The position numbers were made by a program, and so were the translations under genes. A DNA stretch of 64,000 nucleotides. It comes from Cryobacterium algoricola (GTDB taxonomy: Bacteria; Actinomycetota; Actinomycetes; Actinomycetales; Microbacteriaceae). This document shows positions 25,796 to 34,452 of this stretch, piece by piece (the stretch's first letter is position 1; every line of letters starts with the position of its first letter). The DNA lies in contig NZ_SOFG01000004.1 in assembly GCF_004402485.1 (NCBI RefSeq), positions 682,001-746,000 on the forward strand. The letters run 5' to 3'. The notes beneath the pieces were generated by a model, which did no database searches, was not told the origin of the DNA, and saw only the letters and a list, made by a program, of their open reading frames with translations.

Positions 25796-27117
25796 CGGGT
25801 GGGTCCCACATTCTGTTCGCCGGTCTGGTCTGGTTTCTCGCCGGGAGCACGCAGCCCCAGTCTCTCGGCCAGGGTGAGCTGGTCGAGAACGTCGTCCTGG
25901 GTGGGCGCCATCGGTCGCGTCATGTACGTCGGCTGCTCGGCCGCACCGGCCGCGGTCGGGGAATCGTCGGCACCCGTCCCCGGGGTCGTCTCGTGGGCAT
26001 CCGCCTGCGGCTCGCGGCCGGGAACGAAGACCGCCGAGGTCAGCGGGAGGGGCATGCCGGAATCCGCGGCGATCGCCATGGCCTGCTCACCGAACGGTTG
26101 CGGAACGGAAGCGGGCGGCGTGACCGGGGCCGCAGCGACTGCTCCCGTCTCGGCGAGGGAGACGGCACGCGCCGGGGCGTCGGGGACGATGACGACGGGC
26201 GTGATGGGTGCCGCAGGAACGACAACGGCGGCGGGCGCAAGCGGTGCGGGCACGGGTGCGGACGGGTGGGTGAGGGCGGGAGTCGCCGGGGCCATCGGGT
26301 TCGCCTGGTTTGCGGGGTTCGCCGGGGCGAAGACCGAGGGCAGGACGCTCGGAGCGAGCGCGGACACGGTGCGCTGCGGATCGACGGCCGGCTTCCGGTG
26401 CAGGCCGGCCCCGAGCGGAATGATCGGGATGCCCGCAGTCGCGTAACCGCCCTGGCGTTCGTCGCGCACGATCTTGCCGCCGGAAAGCTCGATGACGCGG
26501 CGCTGCATCTTGTCGACGATGCCGGCCTCGTGCGTGGCCATGACGACCGTCGTGCCACCCGCGTTGATGCGCTCGAGGAGGGCCATGATGCCCGCGCTCG
26601 TGGTGGGGTCGAGGTTTCCGGTCGGCTCGTCGGCGAGGAGGACCTGGGGCTTGTTGACGATGGCGCGTGCGATCGCGACCCGCTGCTGCTCGCCGCCGGA
26701 GAGTTCGTGGGGCAGCCGGAGCGCCTTCTCGGCGAGTCCGACCATCTTGAGCGTGTCGGGAACGGCCTCCTGGATGAAGCCGCGCGACTTTCCGATCACC
26801 TGGAGGCTGAAGGCGACGTTCTCGAAGACGCTCTTGTTCGGCAGCAGCCGGAAGTCTTGGAAGACGACCCCGAGGTTGCGCCGGAAGTAGGGAACCTTGC
26901 GGTTCGAGATCGACCGCAAGTCCTGGCCGAGCACGTGGATGCGTCCGCTCGTCGGCTTGTCCTCCTTGAGGATCAGCCGCAGGCAGGTTGATTTACCCGA
27001 ACCGGATGCACCGACGAGGAAGACGAACTCGCCGCGCAGAACCTCGACGTTGATGTCGTCGAGGGCCGGTCGGGTCGTTCCCGGATATTTCTTAGTGATG
27101 CTGTCAAAACGGATCAT
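25792..27117 (-). CDS. ftsE: Cell division ATPase FtsE with long C-terminal extension
   Basis: The first 225 or so residues are a complete FtsE: Walker [10 protein letters not shown] (36-44), Q-loop VVFQDFRLL, signature LSGGE (139-143), Walker B VLLADEP (159-165) and switch His in MATHEAG. Typical FtsE ends near residue 229; this protein has 441 residues. The extra part (about 226-441) is low-complexity Ala/Pro/Val sequence ending in a more ordered, charged segment with [16 protein letters not shown]. The frame is uninterrupted and ftsX follows with a 4-base overlap, so the extension is not an annotation artefact. It may tether other division proteins, which is inferred. Confidence 0.93.
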   Translation of the reverse strand: MIRFDSITKKYPGTTRPALDDINVEVLRGEFVFLVGASGSGKSTCLRLILKEDKPTSGRIHVLGQDLRSISNRKVPYFRRNLGVVFQDFRLLPNKSVFENVAFSLQVIGKSRGFIQEAVPDTLKMVGLAEKALRLPHELSGGEQQRVAIARAIVNKPQVLLADEPTGNLDPTTSAGIMALLERINAGGTTVVMATHEAGIVDKMQRRVIELSGGKIVRDERQGGYATAGIPIIPLGAGLHRKPAVDPQRTVSALAPSVLPSVFAPANPANQANPMAPATPALTHPSAPVPAPLAPAAVVVPAAPITPVVIVPDAPARAVSLAETGAVAAAPVTPPASVPQPFGEQAMAIAADSGMPLPLTSAVFVPGREPQADAHETTPGTGADDSPTAAGAAEQPTYMTRPMAPTQDDVLDQLTLAERLGLRAPGEKPDQTGEQNVGPTR

Positions 27118-27210
27118 GGCCCCTTGAGCCTAGGCAGGCATCCTGTATTTTGCCACTGCGACATACCGGCGGGCCAGCTTCCCAGGCAGGAACCCCCGAA
27201 ATGGGCCCCG

Positions 27211-27246
27211 TCCTGCGAGTGGGTTCAGTCCTGCGAGTGGGTTCAG
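27211..27246. repeat. 18-nt tandem repeat at the prfB stop
   Basis: TCCTGCGAGTGGGTTCAG occurs twice, and the second copy ends in the prfB stop codon region (TGA 27243-27245 on the minus strand), followed by a partial third TCCTGCG. The repeat lies in the prfB-ftsE gap. Confidence 0.8.
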
Positions 27247-28355
27247 TCCTGCGGTGCCTGCTTGCGCCAGCGGATGCCGGCGGAGATGAATCCGTCGAGG
27301 TCGCCGTCGAAGACCTGGGTGGGGTTGTTGACCTCGTAGTTCGTGCGGAGGTCCTTGACCATCTGGTACGGAGCGAGCACGTAGCTGCGCATCTGGTCGC
27401 CCCAGCTCGCCGTGATGACGCCGGCGAATTCCTTCTTGGTCGCGGCTTCCTGCTCGCGCTGGATCAACAGGAGCCGGGACTGCAGCACCCGCATGGCGGC
27501 CGCGCGGTTCTGGATCTGGCTCTTCTCGTTCTGGCAGCTCACCACGGTGCCGGTCGGGAGGTGGGTGATCCGCACGGCGGAGTCCGTCGTGTTCACGGAC
27601 TGACCGCCCGGCCCGCTCGACCGGAACACGTCCACCCGGATGTCGGTGTCGGGGATCTCGATCGACTCGGTCTGCTCGATGAGCGGCACGACCTCGACGG
27701 CGGCGAAGGAGGTCTGGCGCTTGCCCGCGGAGTTGAAGGGGCTCATCCGCACGAGCCGGTGGGTGCCCGCTTCGACGCTGAGCGTGCCGAAGGCATACGG
27801 CGAATCGATCTGCAGGGTCGCGGACTTGATCCCCGCCTCTTCCGCATAGCCGACGTCCAGCACCGTGACCGGGTAGTCGTGCTGTTCGGCCCAGCGCAGG
27901 TACATCCGCATCAGCATCTCGGCGAAGTCGGCGGCGTCGACGCCACCGGCACCCGAGCGAATGGTCATCACGGCGGGTCGTTCGTCGAATTCACCGTTGA
28001 GCAGGGTGTGCACCTCGAGTTCGCCGAGCACCTTCTGCAGGCTCGCGAGTTCCGCGGTGGCCTCCTCCGCGGATTCCTCGTCGCCCTCGCCGTCGTTGGC
28101 CATCTCCACGAGGACCTCGAGGTCGTCAAGACGCTGCTCGATGTTCTCGATGCGCGCGAGCTCCGACTGACGGTGGCTGAGGTCGCTCGTGACCTTCTGC
28201 GCGTGCTCGGAGTCGTCCCACAGGTCGGGGGCCCCGGCCTGGTCGTTCAGGTCGGCGATGTCGGTGCGCAGTTGATCGATATCGATCACGGCCCGGATGT
28301 CGCCGAAGGTGGCCCGCAATGCGGCGATCTGCTCCGAAATGTCCAGCTCAATCAT
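27243..28355 (-). CDS. prfB: Peptide chain release factor 2
   Basis: 370-residue RF2, which releases peptides at UGA and UAA. The anticodon-like tripeptide SPF (205-207) assigns it to RF2 and the catalytic GGQ is at 250-252. The frame is continuous from ATG 28355, so the programmed +1 frameshift found near codon 26 in many bacteria is absent, as usual in high-GC actinobacteria. TAGGCT (28365-28370) is nine bases upstream with no SD, suggesting a leaderless start. It heads the prfB-ftsE-ftsX-smpB group. Confidence 0.97.
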   Translation of the reverse strand: MIELDISEQIAALRATFGDIRAVIDIDQLRTDIADLNDQAGAPDLWDDSEHAQKVTSDLSHRQSELARIENIEQRLDDLEVLVEMANDGEGDEESAEEATAELASLQKVLGELEVHTLLNGEFDERPAVMTIRSGAGGVDAADFAEMLMRMYLRWAEQHDYPVTVLDVGYAEEAGIKSATLQIDSPYAFGTLSVEAGTHRLVRMSPFNSAGKRQTSFAAVEVVPLIEQTESIEIPDTDIRVDVFRSSGPGGQSVNTTDSAVRITHLPTGTVVSCQNEKSQIQNRAAAMRVLQSRLLLIQREQEAATKKEFAGVITASWGDQMRSYVLAPYQMVKDLRTNYEVNNPTQVFDGDLDGFISAGIRWRKQAPQD

Positions 28356-28364
28356 TTGATGCCC

Positions 28365-28370
28365 AGCCTA
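28365..28370 (-). promoter_or_regulatory. Leaderless -10 box for prfB
   Basis: TAGGCT on the minus strand, nine bases before ATG 28355. Confidence 0.45.
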
Positions 28371-28425
28371 CCCGGCGTCACGGGCCGCGGGCTTGTGCCG
28401 ACCCGGCCGCAGTGGCGCACACGGG

Positions 28426-28431
28426 TAGCAT
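28426..28431 (+). promoter_or_regulatory. -10 box for the MFS gene
   Basis: TAGCAT ends nine bases before ATG 28441; a GAGGAG lies between, so a very short leader is also possible. Confidence 0.4.
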
Positions 28432-28440
28432 CGAGGAGTC

Positions 28441-29745
28441 ATGACAAGCGCCGAACGCCCCTTCAGCCTGCGTTCGGTGGCCCTTGCCGCCTTTCTGCCG
28501 ACGTTCCTCTTCTCCGTCGGCGAGGGCGCGATCATCCCGCTGATCCCGATCGTGGCCAACAACCTCGGGGCTTCGCTCGCGATGGCCGGGTTCATCGCCG
28601 CGATGATCATGGTCGGCGAACTCATCGGCGACATCCCGAGCGGCTGGGTCGTCTCCCGGATCGGCGAGCGCAACGCGATGATCTGGGCCTCGTTCCTCGC
28701 GATCATCGCCGTCCTCGTCTGCCTGGTCGCCCCGAACCCGCTCGTCCTCGGCATCGGCATCTTCATCGTCGGCCTCGCGACGGCGATCTTCTCCCTCGCC
28801 AGGCACGCCTTCATGACGAGCTATGTGCCGGTCGCCTACCGGGCCCGGGCACTGTCGACCCTCGGCGGGATCTTCCGCGGCGGCTGGTTCGTCGGCCCGT
28901 TCATCGCGACCGCGGTCATCCGCTTCACCGGGGGCACCCAGGCCGTGTTCTGGGTGTTTGTCGTCGCCTGCCTGGGCGCCGCCCTCGTTCTCCTGCTGTT
29001 GCCCGACCCGGCGAGCACCTTCGGCACTCCCGAACTCGCGACGGCCCCCGACGGAACCGTGCGGCCCGCCGGCCAGGAACTCGCGGAAGAGGAGAGCCAG
29101 GGCCTGTTCCAGACCATCTGGAGCTTTCGCGGAGTCCTCCTCCGGCTCGGCACCGGCGCGGGCCTCGTCGGCGCGATGCGGTCGGCGCGCGCCGTCCTCA
29201 TCCCGCTCTGGGCCGTCAGCATCGGCATCAGCGAGCCGGACATTGCCCTGATCATCGGCATCGCCGGCGGCATCGACTTCGCCCTGTTCTACGCGAGCGG
29301 CCAGATCATGGACCGCTTCGGCCGGATGTGGAGTGCGCTTCCGTCGATGATCGGCCTCGGCCTCGGTCTCCTCGTGCTCGCATTCACCCACGACCTGTCC
29401 GCCAACGTGCAGTGGCTCATCGGGGTCGCCATGTTCCTGTCGGTCGCGAACGGGATCGGCAGCGGAATCCTGATGACCCTCGGCGCCGACCTGGCCCCCA
29501 AGGACAACCCGGCGCCCTTCCTCGGGGCGTGGCGGTTCACCGGGGACTTCGGCAGCGCCGTCGCCCCCGTCGCCGTCGCCGGGCTCACGATCGTGTCGAT
29601 CTCGCTCGCGAGCGGCGTGATGGGCGCCTTCGGACTGATCGGCGCCGTGCTCCTCGGCCGCTACATTCCGCGTTACGTTCCGCGTCGCCCCCGGCCCGCA
29701 ACGAAACCGGCAACGAAGCCGGCCCCGGGATCCGGGACCCCCTGA
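28441..29745 (+). CDS. MFS transporter
   Basis: 434-residue major facilitator with twelve hydrophobic helices in two six-helix halves, separated by a hydrophilic loop around residues 190-225. The loop after helix 2 has [18 protein letters not shown], the MFS motif A, and motif-like sequence recurs after helix 8 ([11 protein letters not shown]). It resembles drug/metabolite exporters, but the substrate is unknown. The C-terminal tail has repeated [10 protein letters not shown]. It is divergent from prfB. Confidence 0.85.
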   Translation: MTSAERPFSLRSVALAAFLPTFLFSVGEGAIIPLIPIVANNLGASLAMAGFIAAMIMVGELIGDIPSGWVVSRIGERNAMIWASFLAIIAVLVCLVAPNPLVLGIGIFIVGLATAIFSLARHAFMTSYVPVAYRARALSTLGGIFRGGWFVGPFIATAVIRFTGGTQAVFWVFVVACLGAALVLLLLPDPASTFGTPELATAPDGTVRPAGQELAEEESQGLFQTIWSFRGVLLRLGTGAGLVGAMRSARAVLIPLWAVSIGISEPDIALIIGIAGGIDFALFYASGQIMDRFGRMWSALPSMIGLGLGLLVLAFTHDLSANVQWLIGVAMFLSVANGIGSGILMTLGADLAPKDNPAPFLGAWRFTGDFGSAVAPVAVAGLTIVSISLASGVMGAFGLIGAVLLGRYIPRYVPRRPRPATKPATKPAPGSGTP

Positions 29746-29797
29746 ACTCCGCCGGGCCGAGAACAATCGACGCGGAATGTTCCCCGGCCACGTGACG

Positions 29798-29803
29798 TTT
29801 AAT
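29798..29803 (+). promoter_or_regulatory. Leaderless -10-like box
   Basis: TTTAAT ends six bases before ATG 29810; a weaker match than the other boxes of this kind. Confidence 0.35.
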
Positions 29804-29809
29804 GGTGTC

Positions 29810-30373
29810 ATGCCCCTCATCGGAGAATATGAACCCAGCCCAGAGCAGTGGGTCCGCGACCAGGTCGCCCTCTACGAGAGTTCCGGCGGCCGGGAGGGCA
29901 CCACGATGCGCGGCATGCCCGTCATCGTGCTGACCACGCTCGGCGCGAAGTCAGGCAAGATCCGCAAGGCCCCGCTGATGCGCGTCGAGCACAACGGCAG
30001 CTATGCCGCGATCGCCTCCCTCGGCGGTGCACCGCGCAACCCGGTCTGGTACGCCAATGTCGTCGCCCACCCCGAGGTCGAACTGCAGGACGGCACCCGG
30101 AAATGGGACATGGTCGCCCGCGAGGTCACCGGCGACGAACGCGCCGCGTGGTGGGAACGCGCCGTCGCGGCCTACCCCGACTATGCCGACTACCAGGTCA
30201 AGACCGAACGCATCATCCCCGTCTTCGTGCTCGAGCCCGTCTCCACTGAGCCCGTCTCTGCTGGTCAGGGCGCTGCTGGTCAGGGCGCTGCTGGTCAGAG
30301 CGCCGCCGGTCAGAGCGCCGCCGGCCAGAGCGCCGCCGAGCCGAGCCCGGCCGCGGCCCCGGCGCAGGACTGA
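29810..30373 (+). CDS. Deazaflavin (F420)-dependent nitroreductase-family protein
   Basis: 187-residue protein of the DDN/Rv3547-like split-barrel family, which bind F420 or related flavins. Conserved parts are [37 protein letters not shown] and the later [19 protein letters not shown]. Mycobacterial members activate nitroimidazoles and reduce quinones; activity here is inferred. ATG 29810 is chosen because TTTAAT (29798-29803) is six bases upstream; an upstream ATG at 29777 adds 11 atypical residues. The C-terminus has five 15-nt repeats encoding AGQ(G/S)A. It ends 2 bases before the pentapeptide gene. Confidence 0.8.
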   Translation: MPLIGEYEPSPEQWVRDQVALYESSGGREGTTMRGMPVIVLTTLGAKSGKIRKAPLMRVEHNGSYAAIASLGGAPRNPVWYANVVAHPEVELQDGTRKWDMVAREVTGDERAAWWERAVAAYPDYADYQVKTERIIPVFVLEPVSTEPVSAGQGAAGQGAAGQSAAGQSAAGQSAAEPSPAAAPAQD

Positions 30374-30375
30374 GC

Positions 30376-31038
30376 GTGGCGCGCGCCCGCTCCGGCACCA
30401 AGCCTCCCCTGCTCGACCCGATCCGCCTCGACGACCTCACGGATGCCGACGGGTCCGAGCTCTTCTCGGGCGCCGACGTCGAGGCGCGTCGTTTCACCGA
30501 CTGCGACTTCGAGGGGCGCGACCTCACCGGGGTCGCCTTCCGCGAGTGCGAATTCCACACGGTCTCCCTGAACGACGCGAAACTGCGCGGCGCGACCCTG
30601 TCGGAGTGCGTCGCCGGCGAACTGCACGCGGCCATCTTCAGCGCACCCCGCTCCGCCTGGCGTGACGTGCGCATCGAGCACTCCCGCCTCGGCTCGGTCG
30701 AGCTCTACGAGTCGAGCCTCCGTTCGGTGCAGTTCGACGGCAGCAAGCTCGACTTCGTCAATCTGCGGAACGCTCAGCTGCACGATGTGCTCCTGAGCAA
30801 CTGCATCATCGAGGAGCTCGACCTCGGCAGCGCGACCGTGCAGCGACTCGAGTTGCAGAACTGCCGGATCGGCACGCTCGACGTGACGCGCGCCACGCTC
30901 AAGAACGTCGACCTGCGCGGAAGCGACTTTAGCGTGATCCGCGGCCTCGAGGGCCTCCGTGGCGCCACGATCGACGACGCCCAGCTGAGCCTCCTCGCCC
31001 CGATCATGGCCGCTCACCTCGGAATCATCGTCGAGTAG
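30376..31038 (+). CDS. Pentapeptide repeat protein
   Basis: 220-residue protein made largely of A(D/N)LXX-type repeats from about residue 35 to the C-terminus, such as DFEGRDLTGVAF and AKLRGATLSE, predicted to form a right-handed quadrilateral beta-helix. Some members protect gyrase from inhibitors by mimicking DNA, others have no known role. No signal peptide. GTG 30376 begins two bases after the deazaflavin-type gene, so the pair is one operon. Its stop lies inside the first copy of a 13-nt tandem repeat. Confidence 0.85.
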   Translation: MARARSGTKPPLLDPIRLDDLTDADGSELFSGADVEARRFTDCDFEGRDLTGVAFRECEFHTVSLNDAKLRGATLSECVAGELHAAIFSAPRSAWRDVRIEHSRLGSVELYESSLRSVQFDGSKLDFVNLRNAQLHDVLLSNCIIEELDLGSATVQRLELQNCRIGTLDVTRATLKNVDLRGSDFSVIRGLEGLRGATIDDAQLSLLAPIMAAHLGIIVE

Positions 31039-31068
31039 CGGCGTCGAGTAGCGGCGTCGAGTAGCGGC
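31030..31068. repeat. 13-nt tandem repeat over the stop codon
   Basis: GTCGAGTAGCGGC occurs three times without gaps. The first copy contains the TAG stop of the pentapeptide gene (31036-31038). Confidence 0.85.
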
Positions 31069-31090
31069 GTCGCGGCGCGTTCCTGCCCCG

Positions 31091-31150
31091 CGCGCCAATT
31101 GCGCCGTTCCGCGCCAGGCACGCCTGGAGCGGAACGGCGGAATTGGCGCG
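31091..31150. terminator. 60-nt hairpin between convergent genes
   Basis: Arms of 22 bases at 31091-31112 and 31129-31150 pair with one mismatch, and the loop holds another inverted repeat, CCAGGC/GCCTGG (31114-31119 with 31122-31127). The whole element folds into one nearly continuous hairpin. It sits between the pentapeptide gene and the convergent ArsR gene, where a bidirectional terminator would be expected. No T-run follows on either strand. Confidence 0.65.
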
Positions 31151-31176
31151 GGACGTCTCGCCGGCCCGGTGCGGGC

Positions 31177-31671
31177 TCAGGATTTCCGTGAACCGCCCGA
31201 CTTTGCCGGCTTCCGAGACTTCCCCGCCTTGGACTTCGCGGACTTCTTGTGGGACTTCGAGGGCTTCGGGGACTTCGCCGGCTGTAGCGCAGCGGACGGG
31301 ACCGCAGAGGGGCGGGAGACAGTCTGTGCGTCGCTCGAGCCGGCATCCGCTGCACGTGCCGCCGGCACCGAATCGCCCAGCGGATCGCTCGCCCCTGCCG
31401 CTGCCGGGCGGTACCCCTGCAGCCAGGCATCGAGGTTGTCGAACGCCGTGGCCGCGAGCGAGTAGATGCGTTGCTGGGCGCGAGGCTGCACCGTGACAAA
31501 GCCCGCCTCGCGCAGCGCGCGCAGGTGCCGGGAGGTTCCGGGCTGGCTGAGGCCCAGGTGCGCCGCGAGTTGACCGGTGCTGCGGTCGCCGAGTCGCAAT
31601 TCGGCGAGAATCGCCCGGCGGTTCCCGTCGACGAGGACATCGAAGGCCGTTTGCATGTCCGAGTTGTGCAT
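31177..31671 (-). CDS. ArsR-family regulator with basic C-terminal tail
   Basis: 164-residue winged-helix regulator. The N-terminal part is a standard ArsR domain (FDVLVDGNRRAILAELRLG, then LSQPGTSRHLRALREAGFV as recognition helix, and a wing with QQRIYSL). No metal-binding cysteine motif is seen in the recognition helix. Residues from about 95 on form a linker and then a Lys/Ser/Pro-rich tail with repeated KSPKPSK-like units resembling histone H1. ATG 31671 is used because CATACT lies six bases upstream; ATG 31656 is possible. A dyad at 31695-31715 is a likely autoregulatory site. Confidence 0.8.
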   Translation of the reverse strand: MHNSDMQTAFDVLVDGNRRAILAELRLGDRSTGQLAAHLGLSQPGTSRHLRALREAGFVTVQPRAQQRIYSLAATAFDNLDAWLQGYRPAAAGASDPLGDSVPAARAADAGSSDAQTVSRPSAVPSAALQPAKSPKPSKSHKKSAKSKAGKSRKPAKSGGSRKS

Positions 31672-31677
31672 GCATTC

Positions 31678-31683
31678 AGTATG
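31678..31683 (-). promoter_or_regulatory. Leaderless -10 box for the ArsR gene
   Basis: CATACT on the minus strand, six bases before ATG 31671. Confidence 0.4.
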
Positions 31684-31694
31684 TACTCGGCTTA

Positions 31695-31715
31695 TATAAG
31701 CGTCAAACGCATATA
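31695..31715. promoter_or_regulatory. Candidate ArsR operator
   Basis: TATAAGCGT (31695-31703) and ACGCATATA (31707-31715) form an inverted repeat, eight of nine pairs, with a 3-nt spacer. It is AT-rich in a GC-rich context and lies just upstream of the proposed -10, where repressor binding would block transcription. Confidence 0.55.
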
Positions 31716-31730
31716 AGAGACGCTTCTCGG

Positions 31731-32615
31731 TTAGGGAATGGCGCCCGCGGTCGCCTCCAGGTCGGAGATCGGGCGGTCGCGCTGGGTCGCGATCGCGGCG
31801 CCCGCGGCCACGCACACGATGATGATCGCGATCTGTTGCTGGAGCAGCAGGGTCTCGCCGAGCACGAGCACTCCGAAGATCGCCGCGATCACCGGGCCGA
31901 AGCTCGTGATGATCGCGTAGAGGCGCGGGGTGATCCGGCGCAGGATGTAGGTGTCGAGCACGTAGGGGAAGGCAGAGGAGAGCACCCCGATCGCGAGCAG
32001 CAGCCCGAGCACACCCCAGTTGAGGCGGGAAAAGTCGACGGTGAGGAGCGCGAACGGCACCAGCAGGGTGAGGCTGACGACACTCGCGACCGAGATGCCT
32101 TCGAGTCCGGGGAACGTCACGGCCACCCGGCGGGTGAGCAGGATGTACCCGGCCCAGGCCGCCGCCGCGACGAGGGCGTAGAACAGTCCGAGCGGGTTGA
32201 TCTCTCCGGAGGACCAGGTCAGCAGGAAGACTCCCCCGGCTGCTGTCGTCGCGCAGAGGAAGTCGAGCGGTCGCCGCGAGCTGACGAGGGCGAGCGAGAA
32301 CGGGCCGAGGAATTCGATCGTCGCGGCGATGCCGAGGCCGAGCAGGTGCACTGCCTCGTAGAAGGCGAGGTTCATCACGGCGAGGTCGAGGCCGAGGAGG
32401 AGCGCGGGCCAGAGCAGCCGCCAGGTCAGGTTGGCGAGCTTCGGTCGGTAGAACGGCAGCACCGCGCAGGCCATCACGATCTGCCTGACCGCGACGACGA
32501 CGGGGGAACCGACGATCGGAATGGCGAGTCCGGCGAGCGAGGAACCGTAGTTGATGCTGACCTCGGTGACGAGCTGGGCGCCGGCCCCGGCGAGCCGTTC
32601 GGATTTCGCCGTCAC
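31731..32615 (-). CDS. EamA/RhtA-type drug/metabolite transporter
   Basis: 294-residue protein with ten predicted transmembrane helices in two EamA repeats. The N-terminal half contains SLAGLAIPIVGSPVVVAVRQIV and the second half FPYVLDTYILRRITPRLYAI and GVLVLGETLLLQQ, as in RhtA-type amino-acid (threonine/homoserine) exporters. Substrate not determinable. It starts at GTG 32615 and lies upstream of the ArsR gene on the same strand; the ArsR promoter region is between them. Confidence 0.8.
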   Translation of the reverse strand: MTAKSERLAGAGAQLVTEVSINYGSSLAGLAIPIVGSPVVVAVRQIVMACAVLPFYRPKLANLTWRLLWPALLLGLDLAVMNLAFYEAVHLLGLGIAATIEFLGPFSLALVSSRRPLDFLCATTAAGGVFLLTWSSGEINPLGLFYALVAAAAWAGYILLTRRVAVTFPGLEGISVASVVSLTLLVPFALLTVDFSRLNWGVLGLLLAIGVLSSAFPYVLDTYILRRITPRLYAIITSFGPVIAAIFGVLVLGETLLLQQQIAIIIVCVAAGAAIATQRDRPISDLEATAGAIP

Positions 32616-32694
32616 GCGGGGTGCCCCTGTCTCGTACGCGTTGTGTGCCGCGCGAATCGCGCTCGTCTTCGAGGCTAGCGGGTGGCGGAACGGT

Positions 32695-33339
32695 TCACGG
32701 CCCGGCCCACGCCTCCTTCAGGAGTGTGACCGTTTCGTCATCGGAGAGCTGGTGGAAGTCGACGTAGAACTGGCCGATCGCCCAGAATTGCTCCGGGATC
32801 TGCACCACGACCACGTCGTCGGCGAGCCTCCGCATCTCGTCGACGACGTCGTCAGGGGCGACCGGCACCGCGAGGACCGTGCGCGCGGCACCCTGGCGCT
32901 TCACCGCGGCCAGGGCGGCCTTGGCCGTCGCCCCCGTTGCCAGCCCGTCGTCGACGATCACAACGACCCGACCGGCCGGGCTCACGCGGGCGCGCTCCCC
33001 GAGATAGACCGTCCGCCGACGTTCGATCTCGGCGAGCTCGCGACGCCGGGCCCGGCCGAGTCCCGCGGCATCGGCACCGGTCTCGGCGAAGACGTCCTCG
33101 TTGACGATCATCTGGGCGTTCTCGCCGTCGACGACGGCGCCCATCGCGACCTCGGGGAATCCAGGCGCACCGAGCTTGCGCACGAGGATCAGGTCGAGGG
33201 GCGCGTGCAGGCGCCGGGCGACCTCGAGCGCGACCGGCACTCCCCCGCGGGGAAGGGTATAGACGACGGGGTCGGCGAGGTTCAGGTCGGCGACGAGCTC
33301 GGCGAGCAGTCGGCCGGCATCGCGGCGATCGGTGAACAT
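32695..33339 (-). CDS. Phosphoribosyltransferase-family protein
   Basis: 214-residue PRTase with the PRPP-binding motif VVVIVDDGLATGATAKAAL and an N-terminal YTLPRGGVPVALEVARRL loop. It matches the stand-alone ComF-like PRTases often found in actinobacterial stress regions; the base substrate is unknown. ATG 33339 is chosen over a longer open frame because CGGGAGG precedes it by five bases and the protein begins directly with the domain. The gene lies between EamA and the last Tad gene, on the same strand as both. Confidence 0.8.
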   Translation of the reverse strand: MFTDRRDAGRLLAELVADLNLADPVVYTLPRGGVPVALEVARRLHAPLDLILVRKLGAPGFPEVAMGAVVDGENAQMIVNEDVFAETGADAAGLGRARRRELAEIERRRTVYLGERARVSPAGRVVVIVDDGLATGATAKAALAAVKRQGAARTVLAVPVAPDDVVDEMRRLADDVVVVQIPEQFWAIGQFYVDFHQLSDDETVTLLKEAWAGP

Positions 33340-33382
33340 GGTGCCTCCCGGTTCGCTCTGGAGAGTATCCCCGTGTGCGCAC

Positions 33383-33877
33383 TCACCGGAAGACCGAGCG
33401 GGCCACGGCCGTGACCTCCAGGCGTACACCCGCCGGCAGCACGAGGGTGAGGACCGGCGGGCGCCAGTATGCGCTGAGTGACACGGTCGCGCTCTGGCCA
33501 TCCTCGGATGCCGCCCGGGTCACGACCAGGTCCTCGAGGGTGGCGTGCGGGGCCGCCGCGAGGTGGGCATCCGCCGCCGCGCGTACCGCTGTGGAATCGA
33601 GTTCGGTGCGCAGCGGGGCCGCCGATCCGTCCGGGGCGACCGTGACCGTGTCGAGGGCGTAGGCCTCCGCCGCGGCGAGCGCGGCACCATCCGCGAGGGT
33701 GAGCAGGCGCTTCCGCTCGAGGTAGAGGGACGACGCGGCGACGACCAGGAGGATCACGACGAGCGCGAGGAAGCCGTAGAAGATCGTGAGCAGGAGGGTG
33801 GATCCGGCGTCGTCCGGCCGGTCAGCCGCCACGCCAGGGGCCCTCGCGTCGGGTGCCGTGCCCCGCCGCACGGTCAT
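33383..33877 (-). CDS. TadG-like pseudopilin (last gene of Tad operon)
   Basis: 164-residue protein with one N-terminal hydrophobic helix (about 28-50) preceded by DDAGS and followed by SSLYLERKRLLTLADGAALAAAEAYALD, the pattern of TadG/Flp-associated pseudopilins with a Tad_N-like start. The residue five after the Gly is Leu, not the Glu usual in type IV prepilins. ATG 33877 overlaps the upstream TadE stop (ATGA). The rest is a beta-rich exported domain. Its location as the last gene matches other actinobacterial Tad clusters. Confidence 0.78.
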   Translation of the reverse strand: MTVRRGTAPDARAPGVAADRPDDAGSTLLLTIFYGFLALVVILLVVAASSLYLERKRLLTLADGAALAAAEAYALDTVTVAPDGSAAPLRTELDSTAVRAAADAHLAAAPHATLEDLVVTRAASEDGQSATVSLSAYWRPPVLTLVLPAGVRLEVTAVARSVFR

Positions 33878-34452
33878 GGTGCGGCTCCCGCCTGCCAGAA
33901 ACGGGACACGGTCTGGGTGGAGCTTGATTGCAGGGGCACGCTCGCCGTCCCGGTGAGACCCAGCACGTCGGGCACGAGGGGCAGGGACACCCGCAGGCGC
34001 ACGGTGACCGTCACGACGGCGCGACGGGTCAGGCATCCGCTTGGCGCGGCCGCGCAGTCAATCGTCACCTGCGCGTCCCCGGCCGGGAGGCCGTAGTCGG
34101 CGAGGGCGAAGTCCACCGCGCGTTGCGCCCGTTCCGCTGCGACGGCCGCGCTCGGCGCGCGCACATAGACGCGGGCCGCCTGCCGGGCGGCGCCCTCCAC
34201 GGCGAGTGCGCCACCCTGCAGCACGGACATGGCGAGAACGAGGTAGACGAGCGGTACGAGCAGGATCAGGCCGGTGGTGATGAACTCGAGGGACGCGGAC
34301 CCTCGGTCGGAGCGGAGGCGGTGGACGAGAGTCCGGTTGCTGAGACACCGGTTGCTGAGACCCCGGGCGCAGAGGGTCCTTGCCACGCCTGCGACGCGCA
34401 GACCGCGACCGCTGCCTCGTGTGCTGTCACCCGGAGCCTTCGACGACGGCAC
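33874..34452 (-). CDS. TadE-like pseudopilin
   Basis: 192-residue protein with a basic N-terminus of about 50 residues, then the prepilin-like junction RGSASLEF with Glu at +5, and a hydrophobic helix ITTGLILLVPLVYLVLAMSV, as in TadE. After it comes GALAVEGAARQAARVYV and an exported domain with two cysteines. GTG 34452 has GGAGG nine bases upstream and overlaps the end of the preceding pseudopilin gene by 26 bases. It should be processed and incorporated at the base or tip of the pilus. Confidence 0.82.
   Translation of the reverse strand: MPSSKAPGDSTRGSGRGLRVAGVARTLCARGLSNRCLSNRTLVHRLRSDRGSASLEFITTGLILLVPLVYLVLAMSVLQGGALAVEGAARQAARVYVRAPSAAVAAERAQRAVDFALADYGLPAGDAQVTIDCAAAPSGCLTRRAVVTVTVRLRVSLPLVPDVLGLTGTASVPLQSSSTQTVSRFWQAGAAP

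Noticed and set aside
27243..28355. Programmed frameshift in prfB
   Set aside because: The frame is continuous from ATG to stop and no CTTTGA slip site near codon 26 is needed.
27150..29795. An 881-codon open frame running antisense through prfB and then out of frame through the MFS gene
   Set aside because: Low-complexity translation and overlap with two well supported genes.
30261..30340. 15-nt repeats as a regulatory array
   Set aside because: They are in frame and encode AGQ(G/S)A units of the deazaflavin-family protein tail.
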